44,785 nt of DNA from Gammaproteobacteria bacterium (GTDB taxonomy: Bacteria > Pseudomonadota > Gammaproteobacteria > Tenderiales > Tenderiaceae), in NCBI GenBank assembly GCA_021731365.1, contig JAKFXL010000034.1, positions 1-44,785 on the forward strand, given 5' to 3'. Positions 26,004 to 34,948 of the stretch are shown piece after piece. Within the stretch, counting starts at the first letter, position 1. Every line of letters begins with the position of its first letter. The notes below the pieces were generated by a model. That model was not told the origin of the DNA and did no database searches. It saw only the letters and a program-made list of their open reading frames with translations. The translations under genes and the position numbers were made by a program.

Positions 26004-27139
26004 GTTCTGTGCGGTGGTGGCTCGGAATATTACTGATTGTGGCCGGAGTGGCCGAAGCGCGTACGCTGCAGGTGGGACCTGGCAAGCAGTTCCTGTTTCC
26101 CAGTGTGGCGGCCCAGTTTGCCGAGGATGGTGATCTGATTGAGATTGACGCAGCGGGACTTTATCAAAACGATCATGTTGTCTGGCCGCAGAACAATATC
26201 ACCATCAAGGGAGTGAATGGCCGCCCACATTTGAAGAGTTTTGGTTTGATCCCGAACCAGAAAGGGGTCTGGGTCATTCAGGGGAGCGGTGTGACTGTGA
26301 CCAATGTCGAGATCTCCGGTGCCAAGGTGAAAGATGGTAATGGCGCGGCTATCCGCCTGGAGGGGGAGAATTTCCACCTGTCCGACTGTTTAATCCATAG
26401 CAACCAAAACGGTATTCTCGCTGGCATACGCCAACCCGACAGTGAAGTGTTAATTGAGCGCTGTGAATTTGCCTTTAACGGTGCGGGTGATGGTTATACC
26501 CATAATATCTACATTGGTGAGGTAGGCAAGTTTACCCTGCGTGACAGCTACTCCCACAATGCGTTGGTGGGCCAGAATGTAAAGTCACGGGCGAAAGAGA
26601 ACTACATCCTCTACAACCGGCTGTTTGAAGGGACAACCAGTTATGCGGTGGATCTTTCAAACGGCGGTTATGGCTTGGTGATGGGGAATATCCTTTATCA
26701 GGGCAAGGATACTGAAAACTGGACGCTGGTGACGTTTGGTCCAGAGGGGCTGAGCTATCCTGAGAACAAGCTGGAGGTGGTTTACAACACCTTTTTGAGT
26801 GAACGTGCCGGTGGTGGTGTCTTTGTGAAGGCCGCAGATAAGGCGGACGTGAAGATTATCAATAATATTTTTGGCGGTATTGCGGAGCTGTTTTTAGGTG
26901 ATAAAAGCAGTGCGCGGATTGAAAATAATGTGCAGGAGAAGATGCCCTACGGTAGTTTCTCCCCTCAAGGGGTCACCTTAAGCGGTCTTGTGGCACCCAA
27001 GGTTATTGATATGGCCGTGCCGGTGGTTGACCTGCGTGGCGAGGCGTTGTTACCTCTCCGGCAGACCATTGCCAGTGTTGTCGGGGGGCGCAAACCCTTG
27101 GGCAAGGGGTTGGATATTGGCGCGCTGGAGTACCGTTAG
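25985..27139 (+). CDS. Secreted right-handed beta-helix protein
   Basis: About 384 residues with a short signal peptide (RWWLGILLIVAGVAEA) followed by repeated beta-helix rungs of the N-x-I / G-x-x-L type (IRLEGENFHLSDCLIHSNQNGI, VYNTFLS). The fold is that of pectate lyases and alginate epimerases. I chose ATG 25985 because GGAG lies 6 bp before it. ATG 26000, which overlaps the hydrolase stop as ATGA, is equally possible. No catalytic set of a named lyase family is recognised. It may act on the EPS in the periplasm as a lyase, epimerase or binding protein. It has no PEP-CTERM signal. Confidence 0.75.
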   Translation: MDRYGMSSVRWWLGILLIVAGVAEARTLQVGPGKQFLFPSVAAQFAEDGDLIEIDAAGLYQNDHVVWPQNNITIKGVNGRPHLKSFGLIPNQKGVWVIQGSGVTVTNVEISGAKVKDGNGAAIRLEGENFHLSDCLIHSNQNGILAGIRQPDSEVLIERCEFAFNGAGDGYTHNIYIGEVGKFTLRDSYSHNALVGQNVKSRAKENYILYNRLFEGTTSYAVDLSNGGYGLVMGNILYQGKDTENWTLVTFGPEGLSYPENKLEVVYNTFLSERAGGGVFVKAADKADVKIINNIFGGIAELFLGDKSSARIENNVQEKMPYGSFSPQGVTLSGLVAPKVIDMAVPVVDLRGEALLPLRQTIASVVGGRKPLGKGLDIGALEYR

Positions 27140-27167
27140 CGCGACTGCCAGAGTCTGTTAACAGGCC

Positions 27168-28400
27168 TTAGAGTAGCAACTCGCTGGCCGCCGGGTGGCT
27201 CAAAAACTTCTCCGGGCTGGCGCTCAGGCCATATGCCCCCGACTGATAAATAGCCACCAGATCACCAACTTCCACTTTTGGCAGCTCCATTTTGCTGGCC
27301 AGTAGATCGAGTGGTGTGCAGAGTGGCCCCACAATCGTAACGTTTTCATGCTCCGTGCAATCCATGCGGTTGGCGATGGCGACGGGGTAGTTTTTGCGGA
27401 TGACCTGACCAAAGTTGCCCGAGGCGGCAAGGTGGTGGTGCAGGCCGCCATCGGTCACAATAAACCGCTCCCCACGGGACTCTTTGATATCGATCACCCG
27501 ACAGATATAGAGTCCCGCTTCGCCAACAATAAACCGTCCCAGCTCAGTGATGAGTGTTGTTTCAGGTAGTGATTTGCTGAAGGTTGCCATTAAACGTTCG
27601 AGGTTCTCACCAATGGGGCGCAGATCAAGCCGCTTTTCACCGGGAAAGTAGGGGATGCCCAGGCCGCCACCTATGTTTAAGTGGTGTGGCTGCTGCGGTG
27701 CTGCGTTGCTGAGGCGTAACGCCAGTGCCAGTGTCTTTTCGTGGGCCTCCATAATTGCCTCAGGATTGAGGTTTTGTGATCCCCAGAAGAGGTGAAAGCC
27801 GCGAAACTCCAGCGCCATGGTTGCCATCTCTTGCAGCATGGCAGGTACCTGTTCTGCATCCACACCAAAAGGTTTGGGGCCGCCGCCCATCTTCATGCCG
27901 GAAGATTTCAGGTCGTAGTCGGGGTTTACCCGTATCGCCACTCGGGGTGTGATGCCCAGCGCCATGCCTATCTGTACGGCGCGGCGCATCTCGGTAACCG
28001 ACTCAAGGTTGATGGTGATGGTTGCGGCGATGGCCTGGCGCAGCTCACGGTCAGTTTTGCCGGGACCGGCGAGGCTGATTTTTTCTGCCGCCATGGTGGT
28101 ATCAAGGGCCGTTTGCATCTCGCCAGCAGAGGCGAGGTCAAAACCATCCACCAGTGTTGCCAGGTGTTGTACAACAGCGGGCATGGGGTTGGCCTTGATG
28201 GCGTAGTGGAGTTTTAGCGCTGTTGGCAGGGCGTCCCGCAGGTACTGGATACGTTCGCTGATCAGACGGCGGTCGTAGGCGTAAAAGGGGGTCTGCCCAA
28301 CCCGTTCTGCCAGCTGTGTGATGGGCATTCCGCCCACCTGGAGTTCGCCGTTGATAGTGGGAAACTGCTCCATCGGCGCGTGTATGGGTCTCTCTTTCAC
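27168..28400 (-). CDS. Exosortase A-associated PLP-dependent decarboxylase
   Basis: A 410-residue fold-type III decarboxylase of the diaminopimelate/ornithine decarboxylase family. Lys69 in YAIKANP binds PLP. HLNIGGGLGIPYF is the phosphate-binding glycine loop. The C-terminal GPLCTPLD and SGAYGLSASP supply the residues of the second subunit's active site. It matches the XrtA-associated group recalled as TIGR03099. It lies 19 bp after the acyl ligase gene on the same strand. It may decarboxylate an amino acid, possibly while attached to the carrier protein; the substrate is unknown. Confidence 0.92.
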   Translation of the reverse strand: MKERPIHAPMEQFPTINGELQVGGMPITQLAERVGQTPFYAYDRRLISERIQYLRDALPTALKLHYAIKANPMPAVVQHLATLVDGFDLASAGEMQTALDTTMAAEKISLAGPGKTDRELRQAIAATITINLESVTEMRRAVQIGMALGITPRVAIRVNPDYDLKSSGMKMGGGPKPFGVDAEQVPAMLQEMATMALEFRGFHLFWGSQNLNPEAIMEAHEKTLALALRLSNAAPQQPHHLNIGGGLGIPYFPGEKRLDLRPIGENLERLMATFSKSLPETTLITELGRFIVGEAGLYICRVIDIKESRGERFIVTDGGLHHHLAASGNFGQVIRKNYPVAIANRMDCTEHENVTIVGPLCTPLDLLASKMELPKVEVGDLVAIYQSGAYGLSASPEKFLSHPAASELLL

Positions 28401-28419
28401 AGGTCACTCATCCTTACAA

Positions 28420-30000
28420 TCAGTCAAACAGATTCTGGTATTCGCCGCTGAGCAGTTTGCGGTCGATCTTACCGTTGGGGTTGCGCGGCAGGGCGTCGCG
28501 TTGCTCAATGGCGTGGGGCACCATGAAGTTAGGCAACTGCTGTTTGCAGTGGCTGATGATCTTGTCAGGCTCCAGCTCGCCGGCCTGATTGGCGGTGGCC
28601 ACCAGCAGAATGGCTTGGCCGAGGGTCGGGTGGGGGATGCCCAAGGCCACCACTTCGCCCACCAGCTGGCTGGCGTAGATCACCTCTTCCACCTCGGTTG
28701 GGCTGACACGATAGCCGGAGGTTTTGATCATTTCGTCACGGCGCGCCACAAAATAGAGATACCCCTCATCATCCATTTTGACGGTATCCCCCGACCAGAC
28801 TGCAATTTCGGTGAGGGTGAGCGCCGGATTTTGCCCGGGCAGTGGTTTAAAACGTTCGGCGGTTTTGGCCGGATCATTCCAGTAGCCCATGGCCACCAGT
28901 GCCCCCCGATGTACCAGCTCGCCCGGCTCGCCCGGCGCACAGCCACTGCCATCGTCACGCACGACCATAATCTCAGCATTGGGGATCGCCTTGCCCATGG
29001 AGTCAGGGCGGTTGTCGATCTCCTCCGGCGGCAGATAGGTAGAGCGGAACGCCTCGGTCAGGCCATACATGAGGAAGAACCGGCTGTTGGGCAGGGAGGT
29101 ACGTAATCTGGCCAAGGTGGTTTTAGGCATTGCGCCACCAGAGTTGGTCATGTAACGCAGAGAACTAATCGCCTCTGCTGGCCACTCCAGCTCCGCCAGC
29201 TGGTTCCAGAGCGGTGGTACCCCGGCCAGACCGGTGATCTGCGCGTTGGCCACCATCTTCAACACATCCCGTGGCAGCAGATAGTCCATCAGCACCGTGG
29301 TTGCGCCGGTATAAAAGGCGGTACTGAGCTGGCTGAAACCGTAATCAAAACTGAAGGGCAATACGGCGAGCAGGCGATCTTCCGGGCTGTTGTGCAGATA
29401 CTCCGCCACACTTTTTGCCCCGGCCACCATGTTTTTGTGGGAGAGCACCACCCCTTTGGGTTTGCCGGTACTGCCAGAGGTGTAGAGGATAGCGGCCATA
29501 TCGGCGTCAATCCGGCGGTGTGGCCGTCTGCCCGTCCCTACTCCGCGTAGCGCCTCCCAAGCGAGGCAGTTCACGGGAGCACCTTCTGGCAGGTCGGCAG
29601 CCGCACAGTTGACCACGATAATGGTGTGCAGATCGTGGCACTGTGGCAACATCTCTTTCAGCTGTTCATAACGTTCTTTGGCGGTGATCAGTATACGGAC
29701 ATTACAATCGGCCAGGATGTAACCGACCTGTGGGCTTTTGAGCAGTGGATTGACCGGTACAAATACCCCGCCGGTCTGACTGATGGCAAAAAATGAGATG
29801 ACACTCTCAGGCAGTTTAGGCAGGTAGATGGCCACCCGTTCGTCGCGCTCCAGACCGATATCGAGCAACGCCTGGGCAATAGACTCCACCTCAAGTGCCA
29901 GCGTTGCGTAACTGTACCGGCTGGTTTTATGTTGCAGCGCCACCTGCTCGGGGCGCTGTGTGGCGGAGTTTATAATCAGGTTGTGGAGTAGGTCAGTCAT
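28420..30000 (-). CDS. Exosortase A-associated AMP-forming acyl-CoA ligase
   Basis: A 526-residue adenylating enzyme. The P-loop-like motif ILYTSGSTGKPKGVVLSHK lies near residue 170. MYGLTEAFRSTYL and YLYFVARRDEMIKTSGYRVSP (the hinge) follow, and the C-terminal NPNGKIDRK carries the catalytic Lys. I chose ATG 30000, which matches the family N-terminus, over ATG 30018. The XrtA group (TIGR03098 as recalled) is predicted to activate an acid and load it onto CoA or the nearby carrier protein. It is the first gene of a two-gene - strand operon with the decarboxylase. Confidence 0.92.
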   Translation of the reverse strand: MTDLLHNLIINSATQRPEQVALQHKTSRYSYATLALEVESIAQALLDIGLERDERVAIYLPKLPESVISFFAISQTGGVFVPVNPLLKSPQVGYILADCNVRILITAKERYEQLKEMLPQCHDLHTIIVVNCAAADLPEGAPVNCLAWEALRGVGTGRRPHRRIDADMAAILYTSGSTGKPKGVVLSHKNMVAGAKSVAEYLHNSPEDRLLAVLPFSFDYGFSQLSTAFYTGATTVLMDYLLPRDVLKMVANAQITGLAGVPPLWNQLAELEWPAEAISSLRYMTNSGGAMPKTTLARLRTSLPNSRFFLMYGLTEAFRSTYLPPEEIDNRPDSMGKAIPNAEIMVVRDDGSGCAPGEPGELVHRGALVAMGYWNDPAKTAERFKPLPGQNPALTLTEIAVWSGDTVKMDDEGYLYFVARRDEMIKTSGYRVSPTEVEEVIYASQLVGEVVALGIPHPTLGQAILLVATANQAGELEPDKIISHCKQQLPNFMVPHAIEQRDALPRNPNGKIDRKLLSGEYQNLFD

Positions 30001-30123
30001 ACAATATGGGCGCCGCATTCCGTGTGAGTTGTTGGACCATTATCAGGCGTGGCTGCCATTATAGGCTATGCTGTTGGGCGAAAAAAATTATATCCCGTCA
30101 GAGGGGTGTGTCGGTTCGAATAG

Positions 30124-30143
30124 GCTCTTCTTGAGCGAAGAGC
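30124..30143. promoter_or_regulatory. Hairpin in the leader of the protease gene
   Basis: Perfect 7-bp inverted repeat GCTCTTC/GAAGAGC around a 6-nt loop, ending 18 bp before the probable protease start. It also lies in the divergent region upstream of the acyl ligase. There is no T-run, so an operator or mRNA hairpin is more likely than a terminator. Confidence 0.55.
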
Positions 30144-30161
30144 TTATTAATGGAGGGAATC

Positions 30162-30962
30162 TTGAAAACGAACAATAGAAACTGCCTGCGTCGTCTATGG
30201 CTATTTATGCTTGGCTGTGGTGTGGCGGTACCGCTTTGGGCGGCAGACTACTCTGCGGCTGTTGCCGTCGTTAAACCCAGCGTTGTGGCGATTGCCAGCC
30301 ACCAACCATTAAGGCAGCCAGCGTTAAGCTTTATAGGCACCGGGTTTATAGTGGCAGATGGTCGACATGTTGTGACCAATGCCCACAACATTCCCGCTTA
30401 CCTTGACCCCGATAAAAAAGAGAGTTTGATGATTGTGATCCCGGGGGTGGATGGTGATGATAAAAGTGTCCGTTTGGCGACCCTGGTCAGGCAGGACAAA
30501 CTGCATGATGTGGCCATCCTGAAGTTTGCAGATGCACCGTTGCCGGCACTAAAGCTTGGCGACTCTGCAATGGTTAAAGAGGGGCAAGAGTACCTGATCA
30601 CAGGGTTTCCTATCGGTAGTGTTTTGGGTTACCACGCAGTGACACATAAATCGATGGTATCGGCCATCACCCCTGTGGTGCAGCCGGTGGATAACGCAAG
30701 CCAGATCAATCCACGGATGGTTAAACGGATGTTGACGGAGTTCAAAGTCTTTCAGCTTGATGCCATTGCTTACCCCGGCAACAGCGGCAGCCCCGTTTAT
30801 AACGTTGAAACTGGCGAGGTGGTGGGGATATTAAATAGCGTGTTTGTGAAAGACACCAAAGAGAGTGTGATTGAAAAGCCGAGTGGGATCTCCTACGCAA
30901 TCCCCGTGCAGTACATAAAACAGTTGATGATAGATTCCGGGATGATCACAGAGCAACGGTGA
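30162..30962 (+). CDS. Secreted trypsin-like serine protease (S1C type)
   Basis: About 266 residues. The likely start is TTG at 30162, because GGAGG lies 5 bp before it; the ATG at 30150 has no Shine-Dalgarno. A signal peptide ends near VPLWA (residue 27). The chymotrypsin triad is His75 (TNAHN), Asp116 (LHDVAIL) and Ser208 (YPGNSGSP), with ISYAIPVQYIKQL at the end, as in DegP-like proteases. No PDZ domain follows, so it is a short form. It probably cleaves proteins in the periplasm or outside. It adjoins the XrtA region, but nothing ties it to sorting. Confidence 0.88.
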   Translation: MKTNNRNCLRRLWLFMLGCGVAVPLWAADYSAAVAVVKPSVVAIASHQPLRQPALSFIGTGFIVADGRHVVTNAHNIPAYLDPDKKESLMIVIPGVDGDDKSVRLATLVRQDKLHDVAILKFADAPLPALKLGDSAMVKEGQEYLITGFPIGSVLGYHAVTHKSMVSAITPVVQPVDNASQINPRMVKRMLTEFKVFQLDAIAYPGNSGSPVYNVETGEVVGILNSVFVKDTKESVIEKPSGISYAIPVQYIKQLMIDSGMITEQR

Positions 30963-31114
30963 CAGTTGTGGTGGCGAGTGTTGGTAATAATGGCCCTGTT
31001 TTTGGCTAAAGCCCACAAATGGCTCATGGTTAATGGGGGTGAAATGTTCAATAACAGCCCGATTTTAGCCATTTATTGCCCCGGTGGTATGGCAAAAATG
31101 GGTCATAGTGATAT

Positions 31115-31152
31115 CATCAACCCGGTAATTGGCCCCTGGGGAGGGGTTGATG
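31115..31152. repeat. Inverted repeat upstream of cytochrome c4 gene
   Basis: Arms CATCAACCC (31115-31123) and GGGTTGATG (31144-31152) are perfect complements. The 20-bp spacer contains CCCC-T-GGGG. No T-run follows, so a terminator of the protease gene is doubtful; an operator about 80 bp upstream of the cytochrome start is possible. Confidence 0.55.
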
Positions 31153-31233
31153 CACGAATTTATTAAACACACAAAATTCACATATCCAATCGGGTAATGG
31201 ATCTGTTTCGGGATACCTCTAAGGGGAGAAAAT

Positions 31234-31884
31234 ATGAAGTTTGTAACAGCAAAGGCACGTTTTGCCGCAGTAGCGGTAGCAATGGTGATGGGTGGTTATG
31301 CGGCCACCCTGCAGGCAGAGCCGATTGGTGACGCTGCGGCCGGTGAAGCAAAGGCCGGTTTGTGTGCCGGTTGTCATGGCGCGGATGGGAATAGTGAAGA
31401 TGCGACATACCCACGGTTAGCTGGGCAGTATGCCGGGTACATTGTTAAGCAGATTAAGGACTTTCAAAAAGGGCACCGTACCAACAATGAGACGATGACT
31501 GGCATGGCGGCGATGGTTGCCTCTGATGAAGATGCAAAAGATATAGGTTCCTATTTTGCCAAACAGAAGATGAAGGGTGCGCTGACCAAACCTACCAAAG
31601 AAAATATTGCGGCGGGTGAGAAGCTCTTCCGTGAAGGTAATGCGAAGAGCGGAGTATATGGCTGCATAAATTGCCATGGTGAGTCTGGCAAAGGAAAATC
31701 AGCATCGGTTTCTGCCTTCCCCGTCATTGGCGGTCAGCATCGTGACTATCTGATTAAGCAGTTGACCGAGTTTCGTGACGGCGCACGGGCTAATGATCCT
31801 GCCGGGATGATGTCTGGTGTGGCCAAAAACCTGACAGACAAAGAGATCCAGTCCGTTGCTGAGTATCTCTCCAGTCAGATATAA
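31234..31884 (+). CDS. Diheme cytochrome c4-like protein
   Basis: A 216-residue periplasmic protein. The signal peptide ends near ATLQA (residue 28). Two class I heme c sites follow, CAGCH at 44-48 and CINCH at 144-148, about 100 residues apart. Candidate Met ligands lie near residue 88 (NETMTGM) and in PAGMMSG of the second domain. This is the layout of cytochrome c4, which carries electrons to terminal oxidases or from sulfur compounds. A strong AAGGGGAG Shine-Dalgarno precedes the ATG. A clear terminator follows, so it is transcribed alone. Confidence 0.93.
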   Translation: MKFVTAKARFAAVAVAMVMGGYAATLQAEPIGDAAAGEAKAGLCAGCHGADGNSEDATYPRLAGQYAGYIVKQIKDFQKGHRTNNETMTGMAAMVASDEDAKDIGSYFAKQKMKGALTKPTKENIAAGEKLFREGNAKSGVYGCINCHGESGKGKSASVSAFPVIGGQHRDYLIKQLTEFRDGARANDPAGMMSGVAKNLTDKEIQSVAEYLSSQI

Positions 31885-31905
31885 ACGCGGATAGTTGTCT
31901 GCAAT

Positions 31906-31940
31906 AAAAAGGCGAGCCATCTGATGGCTCGCCTTTTTTT
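31906..31940. terminator. Bidirectional intrinsic terminator
   Basis: A perfect 10-bp stem (GGCGAGCCAT 31911-31920 with ATGGCTCGCC 31924-31933) has a 3-nt loop, A5 before and T7 after. It works for the cytochrome gene on + and for argF on -. Confidence 0.95.
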
Positions 31941-31972
31941 ATCTGAGTTATTTTATAAATGGGTGTGGTGGT

Positions 31973-32890
31973 TTAATGACGTGGGCTGCTGGCCAGCAAA
32001 AACTCCAGTAATGCCTTTTGTGAGTGAAGCCGGTTTCCAGCTTCGTCCCAGACGACACTCTGTGGTCCTTCCAATACCTCGTCACTGACCTCTTCACCTC
32101 GATGGGCCGGCAGGCAGTGCATAAAGAGGCAGTCGGGTTTGGCCAGTTTCATCAGTTTTCCCGTTACTTGATAGTCGGCAAAGGCACGTCGCCTGAGCGC
32201 CATCTCCTCCTCTTGCCCCATACTGCTCCAGACATCTGTCACGATTAGATCGGCGTTGTGGGCGGCCTCTTCTGGTGTGTCAGTGAGTGTGGCAGCACCT
32301 GCGGAAGCGTGTATCACAGCACCATCTGGCTCATAACTTTTGGGGGTGGCTATTTTTAAGTGGAAGCCAAACTGGCGCGCTGCATTGATATATGAGTGAC
32401 ACATGTTGTGGCCATCGCCGATCCAGGCCACGGTTTTGCCCTGGATATCGCCACGCAGCTCAAAAAAGGTCTGCATGTCAGCAAGTAGTTGGCAAGGGTG
32501 ATGAGAGTCGGTGAGGGCATTGATCACCGGTACCTTGGAGTGTGCCGCAAACTGCTCAATCTTCTCATGTTCGAACGTACGGATCATGATGATATCAACC
32601 ATCCGTGAGAGCACCCGTGCGGTATCCTCAACCGGTTCACCGCGGCCCAACTGGGTGTCCCGTGGCGAAAGAAAGATGGCGTGACCACCGCTTTGGGCCA
32701 TGGCCGTTTCAAAGGCAACACGGGTGCGGGTGGATGATTTTTCGAAGATCATGCCAAGCACCCTGTTTTTGAGCGGCTCAAAGAGCTGGCCAGAGCGTTG
32801 GATGGCCTTCATCTCAATGGCGCGCTTGATCAATCCCCGCAGTTCAGCGGGGGTAAAATCCATCAGGGTTAAAAAGTGACGGGTAGTCAT
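31973..32890 (-). CDS. argF: Ornithine carbamoyltransferase
   Basis: A 305-residue cytoplasmic enzyme that makes citrulline from ornithine and carbamoyl phosphate in arginine synthesis. The carbamoyl phosphate site STRTR is at 53-57. HPCQLLAD and the ornithine loop [11 protein letters not shown] are present. Length is normal. It follows argD by 19 bp and is probably co-transcribed with it. It ends at the bidirectional terminator. Confidence 0.97.
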   Translation of the reverse strand: MTTRHFLTLMDFTPAELRGLIKRAIEMKAIQRSGQLFEPLKNRVLGMIFEKSSTRTRVAFETAMAQSGGHAIFLSPRDTQLGRGEPVEDTARVLSRMVDIIMIRTFEHEKIEQFAAHSKVPVINALTDSHHPCQLLADMQTFFELRGDIQGKTVAWIGDGHNMCHSYINAARQFGFHLKIATPKSYEPDGAVIHASAGAATLTDTPEEAAHNADLIVTDVWSSMGQEEEMALRRRAFADYQVTGKLMKLAKPDCLFMHCLPAHRGEEVSDEVLEGPQSVVWDEAGNRLHSQKALLEFLLASSPRH

Positions 32891-32909
32891 GAAAAAACCT
32901 TAAAAAACG

Positions 32910-34079
32910 TTAATCCCTTTGCTTGATAAGTGTGGCAAGGGTATCGACAATAGTGTCGATTTCGGTGGCTTCAATCACCAGAGGCGGCAGCAGGCGAATA
33001 ACCCGCTCGGCGGTGACGTTGATCAGCAGCCCCTTCTCCAGGGCTTTGGGTACCAGATCGGCACAAGGCTCGGTTAGCTCAATGCCAACCATCAGTCCAA
33101 GGCCGCGTACTGTTTTGACGTGTGCAGAGTCGCTGAGTGCATCTCTCAGGCCGGTTGTCAGCCGCTCACCCATTGTTTTAGCATTGCTGGACAGGTGGAG
33201 TCCCTCCATTTCACCGATGACGGCCAGGGCAGCAGCACAGGCAAGTGGATTGCCACCAAAGGTGGAGCCATGGTTGCCCGGTTGGAAAAGGGTCGCGGCG
33301 TTACCCCGTGCCAAACAGGCACCGATGGGCATGCCATTGCCCAGTGCCTTGGCCAGGGTCATCACATCGGGTTGGCTGTTGCCGTGCTGGTGGGCAAACC
33401 ATTTGCCGGTCCGGCACATGCCGGTTTGAATCTCGTCGAGCATCATCAGCCACCCATTTTTGTCGCAGAGGGCGCGAATTTTATCCAAATAGTCGTCTGC
33501 GGGGATGTATACACCACCTTCGCCTTGCACTGGCTCCACCAGGATAGCGACAATATCCTTGTTGTGGACAGCGATCTTCTCAAGCGCTTCGATATCATTA
33601 AAGGGCGCCCGTACAAAGCCTTGTACCAGGGGTTCAAAACCGGCCTGTACCTTGCGGTTGCCCGTGGCTGTGAGTGTTGCCAGGGTGCGGCCATGGAAGC
33701 TGTTTTCCATCACGATAATAGTAGGGTTGGCAACGCCTTTGTTGTGACCATAAAGCCGAGCCAGTTTGATGGCGGCTTCGTTGGCCTCGGCACCGGAGTT
33801 GCCAAAAAAGACGTTATCCATGCCAGAAATGCGTGTTAGCGCATCGGCCAGTTTGGCCTGGTTGCTGATGCCATAGACGTTGGAGGTATGGACCAGTGTC
33901 CGTGCCTGGGCACAGATGGCGTCAGCTACTTTGGCATTGGCATGCCCCAAGCTGCAGACAGCGATTCCGCTGAGCGCATCCAGATACCGTTTACCTTCTG
34001 TGTCCCATAACCAGACCCCTTCGCCACGGGCAAAGGTTACTGGCAGGCGTTTATAGGTGGACATCAGTGCGTCTGTCAT
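32910..34079 (-). CDS. argD: Acetylornithine aminotransferase
   Basis: A 389-residue class III PLP aminotransferase that converts N-acetylglutamate semialdehyde to N-acetylornithine. It may also serve lysine synthesis. LDALSGIAVCSLGHAN, FFGNSGAEANEAAIKLAR, MLDEIQTGMCRTGKWFA and the PLP lysine in TLAKALGNGMPIGA are all present. Its start lies 22 bp downstream of a strong hairpin with a T-run, so its expression may depend on read-through or on a promoter overlapping that hairpin. Confidence 0.96.
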   Translation of the reverse strand: MTDALMSTYKRLPVTFARGEGVWLWDTEGKRYLDALSGIAVCSLGHANAKVADAICAQARTLVHTSNVYGISNQAKLADALTRISGMDNVFFGNSGAEANEAAIKLARLYGHNKGVANPTIIVMENSFHGRTLATLTATGNRKVQAGFEPLVQGFVRAPFNDIEALEKIAVHNKDIVAILVEPVQGEGGVYIPADDYLDKIRALCDKNGWLMMLDEIQTGMCRTGKWFAHQHGNSQPDVMTLAKALGNGMPIGACLARGNAATLFQPGNHGSTFGGNPLACAAALAVIGEMEGLHLSSNAKTMGERLTTGLRDALSDSAHVKTVRGLGLMVGIELTEPCADLVPKALEKGLLINVTAERVIRLLPPLVIEATEIDTIVDTLATLIKQRD

Positions 34080-34088
34080 CTTTCGATC

Positions 34089-34122
34089 CCCAAAAACAAA
34101 AGCAGCCCAGTAACGGGCTGCT
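34089..34122 (-). terminator. Intrinsic terminator of sodB, in the argD leader
   Basis: On the - strand an 8-bp perfect stem (AGCAGCCC/GGGCTGCT, 34101-34122) with a 6-nt loop is followed by TTTGTTTTTG. It lies about 90 bp after the sodB stop and ends shortly before the argD start. Confidence 0.88.
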
Positions 34123-34211
34123 CACAGCAAAAAGCTGATATTACTGTGATTTATGCTGCCAAGCAAATAACAGCTAAATCTGGCGGGACCGTGATTGGCC
34201 CCTCTGTGCCG

Positions 34212-34796
34212 TTATGCGGCGAAATTTTTGGCCACAAACTCCCAGTTGACCAAGTTACCAAGGAATGTCTCAACAAACTTTGGGCGCATATTGCGGTAGT
34301 CGATGTAGTAGGCGTGTTCCCATACATCAACGCAGAGCAGAGGCTTGTCAGCGGTGGTCAGTGGGTTGCCAGCAGCACCCATGTTGACGATGTCGAGTGA
34401 ACCATCCGCTTTTTTCACCAGCCATGTCCAGCCGGAGCCAAAGTTGCCTACAGCGGAGGTTTGGAAGGCCTTTTTGAACTCATCAATGCTGCCCCATTTT
34501 TTGTCGATGGCGGCTGCCAGCGCGCCGGTAGGTGTGCCGCCGCCGTTGGGTTTCATGCAGCTCCAGAAGAAGGTGTGGTTCCAGACCTGAGCGGCGTTGT
34601 TGTAGATGCCACCAGAGGCTTTTTTGACGATATCTTCGAGTGACAGGTTCTCAAACTCGGTACCGGGGATCAGGTTGTTCAGGTTGGTAACATAGGCTTG
34701 ATGGTGCTTGCCGTAGTGGTAATCAAATGTTTCAGCGCTCAGGTGTGGGGTTAGTGCGTCTTTGGCGTAAGGCAGTGCAGGCAGTTCATGTGCCAT
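34212..34796 (-). CDS. sodB: Iron superoxide dismutase
   Basis: A 194-residue cytoplasmic enzyme that dismutates superoxide. Metal ligands are His27, His74 (VWNHTFFW), Asp157 and His161 (DVWEHAYY). Gln70 in NAAQVWNH is the second-sphere residue typical of iron enzymes. I chose ATG 34796, which has AGGAG upstream and gives the family N-terminus [10 protein letters not shown]. The longer frame to 34880 is unlikely. It is followed by a terminator before argD. Confidence 0.96.
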   Translation of the reverse strand: MAHELPALPYAKDALTPHLSAETFDYHYGKHHQAYVTNLNNLIPGTEFENLSLEDIVKKASGGIYNNAAQVWNHTFFWSCMKPNGGGTPTGALAAAIDKKWGSIDEFKKAFQTSAVGNFGSGWTWLVKKADGSLDIVNMGAAGNPLTTADKPLLCVDVWEHAYYIDYRNMRPKFVETFLGNLVNWEFVAKNFAA

Positions 34797-34948
34797 GGTA
34801 TTTATGCTCCTAGCTGATTTGGGTACAGGGTTGACAAAAATCGTTGGATTCAGTCTAAACGAGCACCAACGGTAATGCAAGAAGCACCCCCGCTGGCCAT
34901 TGTGCAGCAGTGTAGTCTATTTTATGAACTTTGATACTATGGCTCGAT

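Noticed and set aside
28318-29106. 262-codon + strand frame antisense to the decarboxylase and acyl ligase
   Set aside because: Both opposite genes are strongly supported by motifs; this frame is a shadow.
30966-31166. 66-codon + strand frame between the protease and cytochrome genes
   Set aside because: It begins at TTG with no Shine-Dalgarno, contains the inverted repeat at 31115-31152 and shows no family features.
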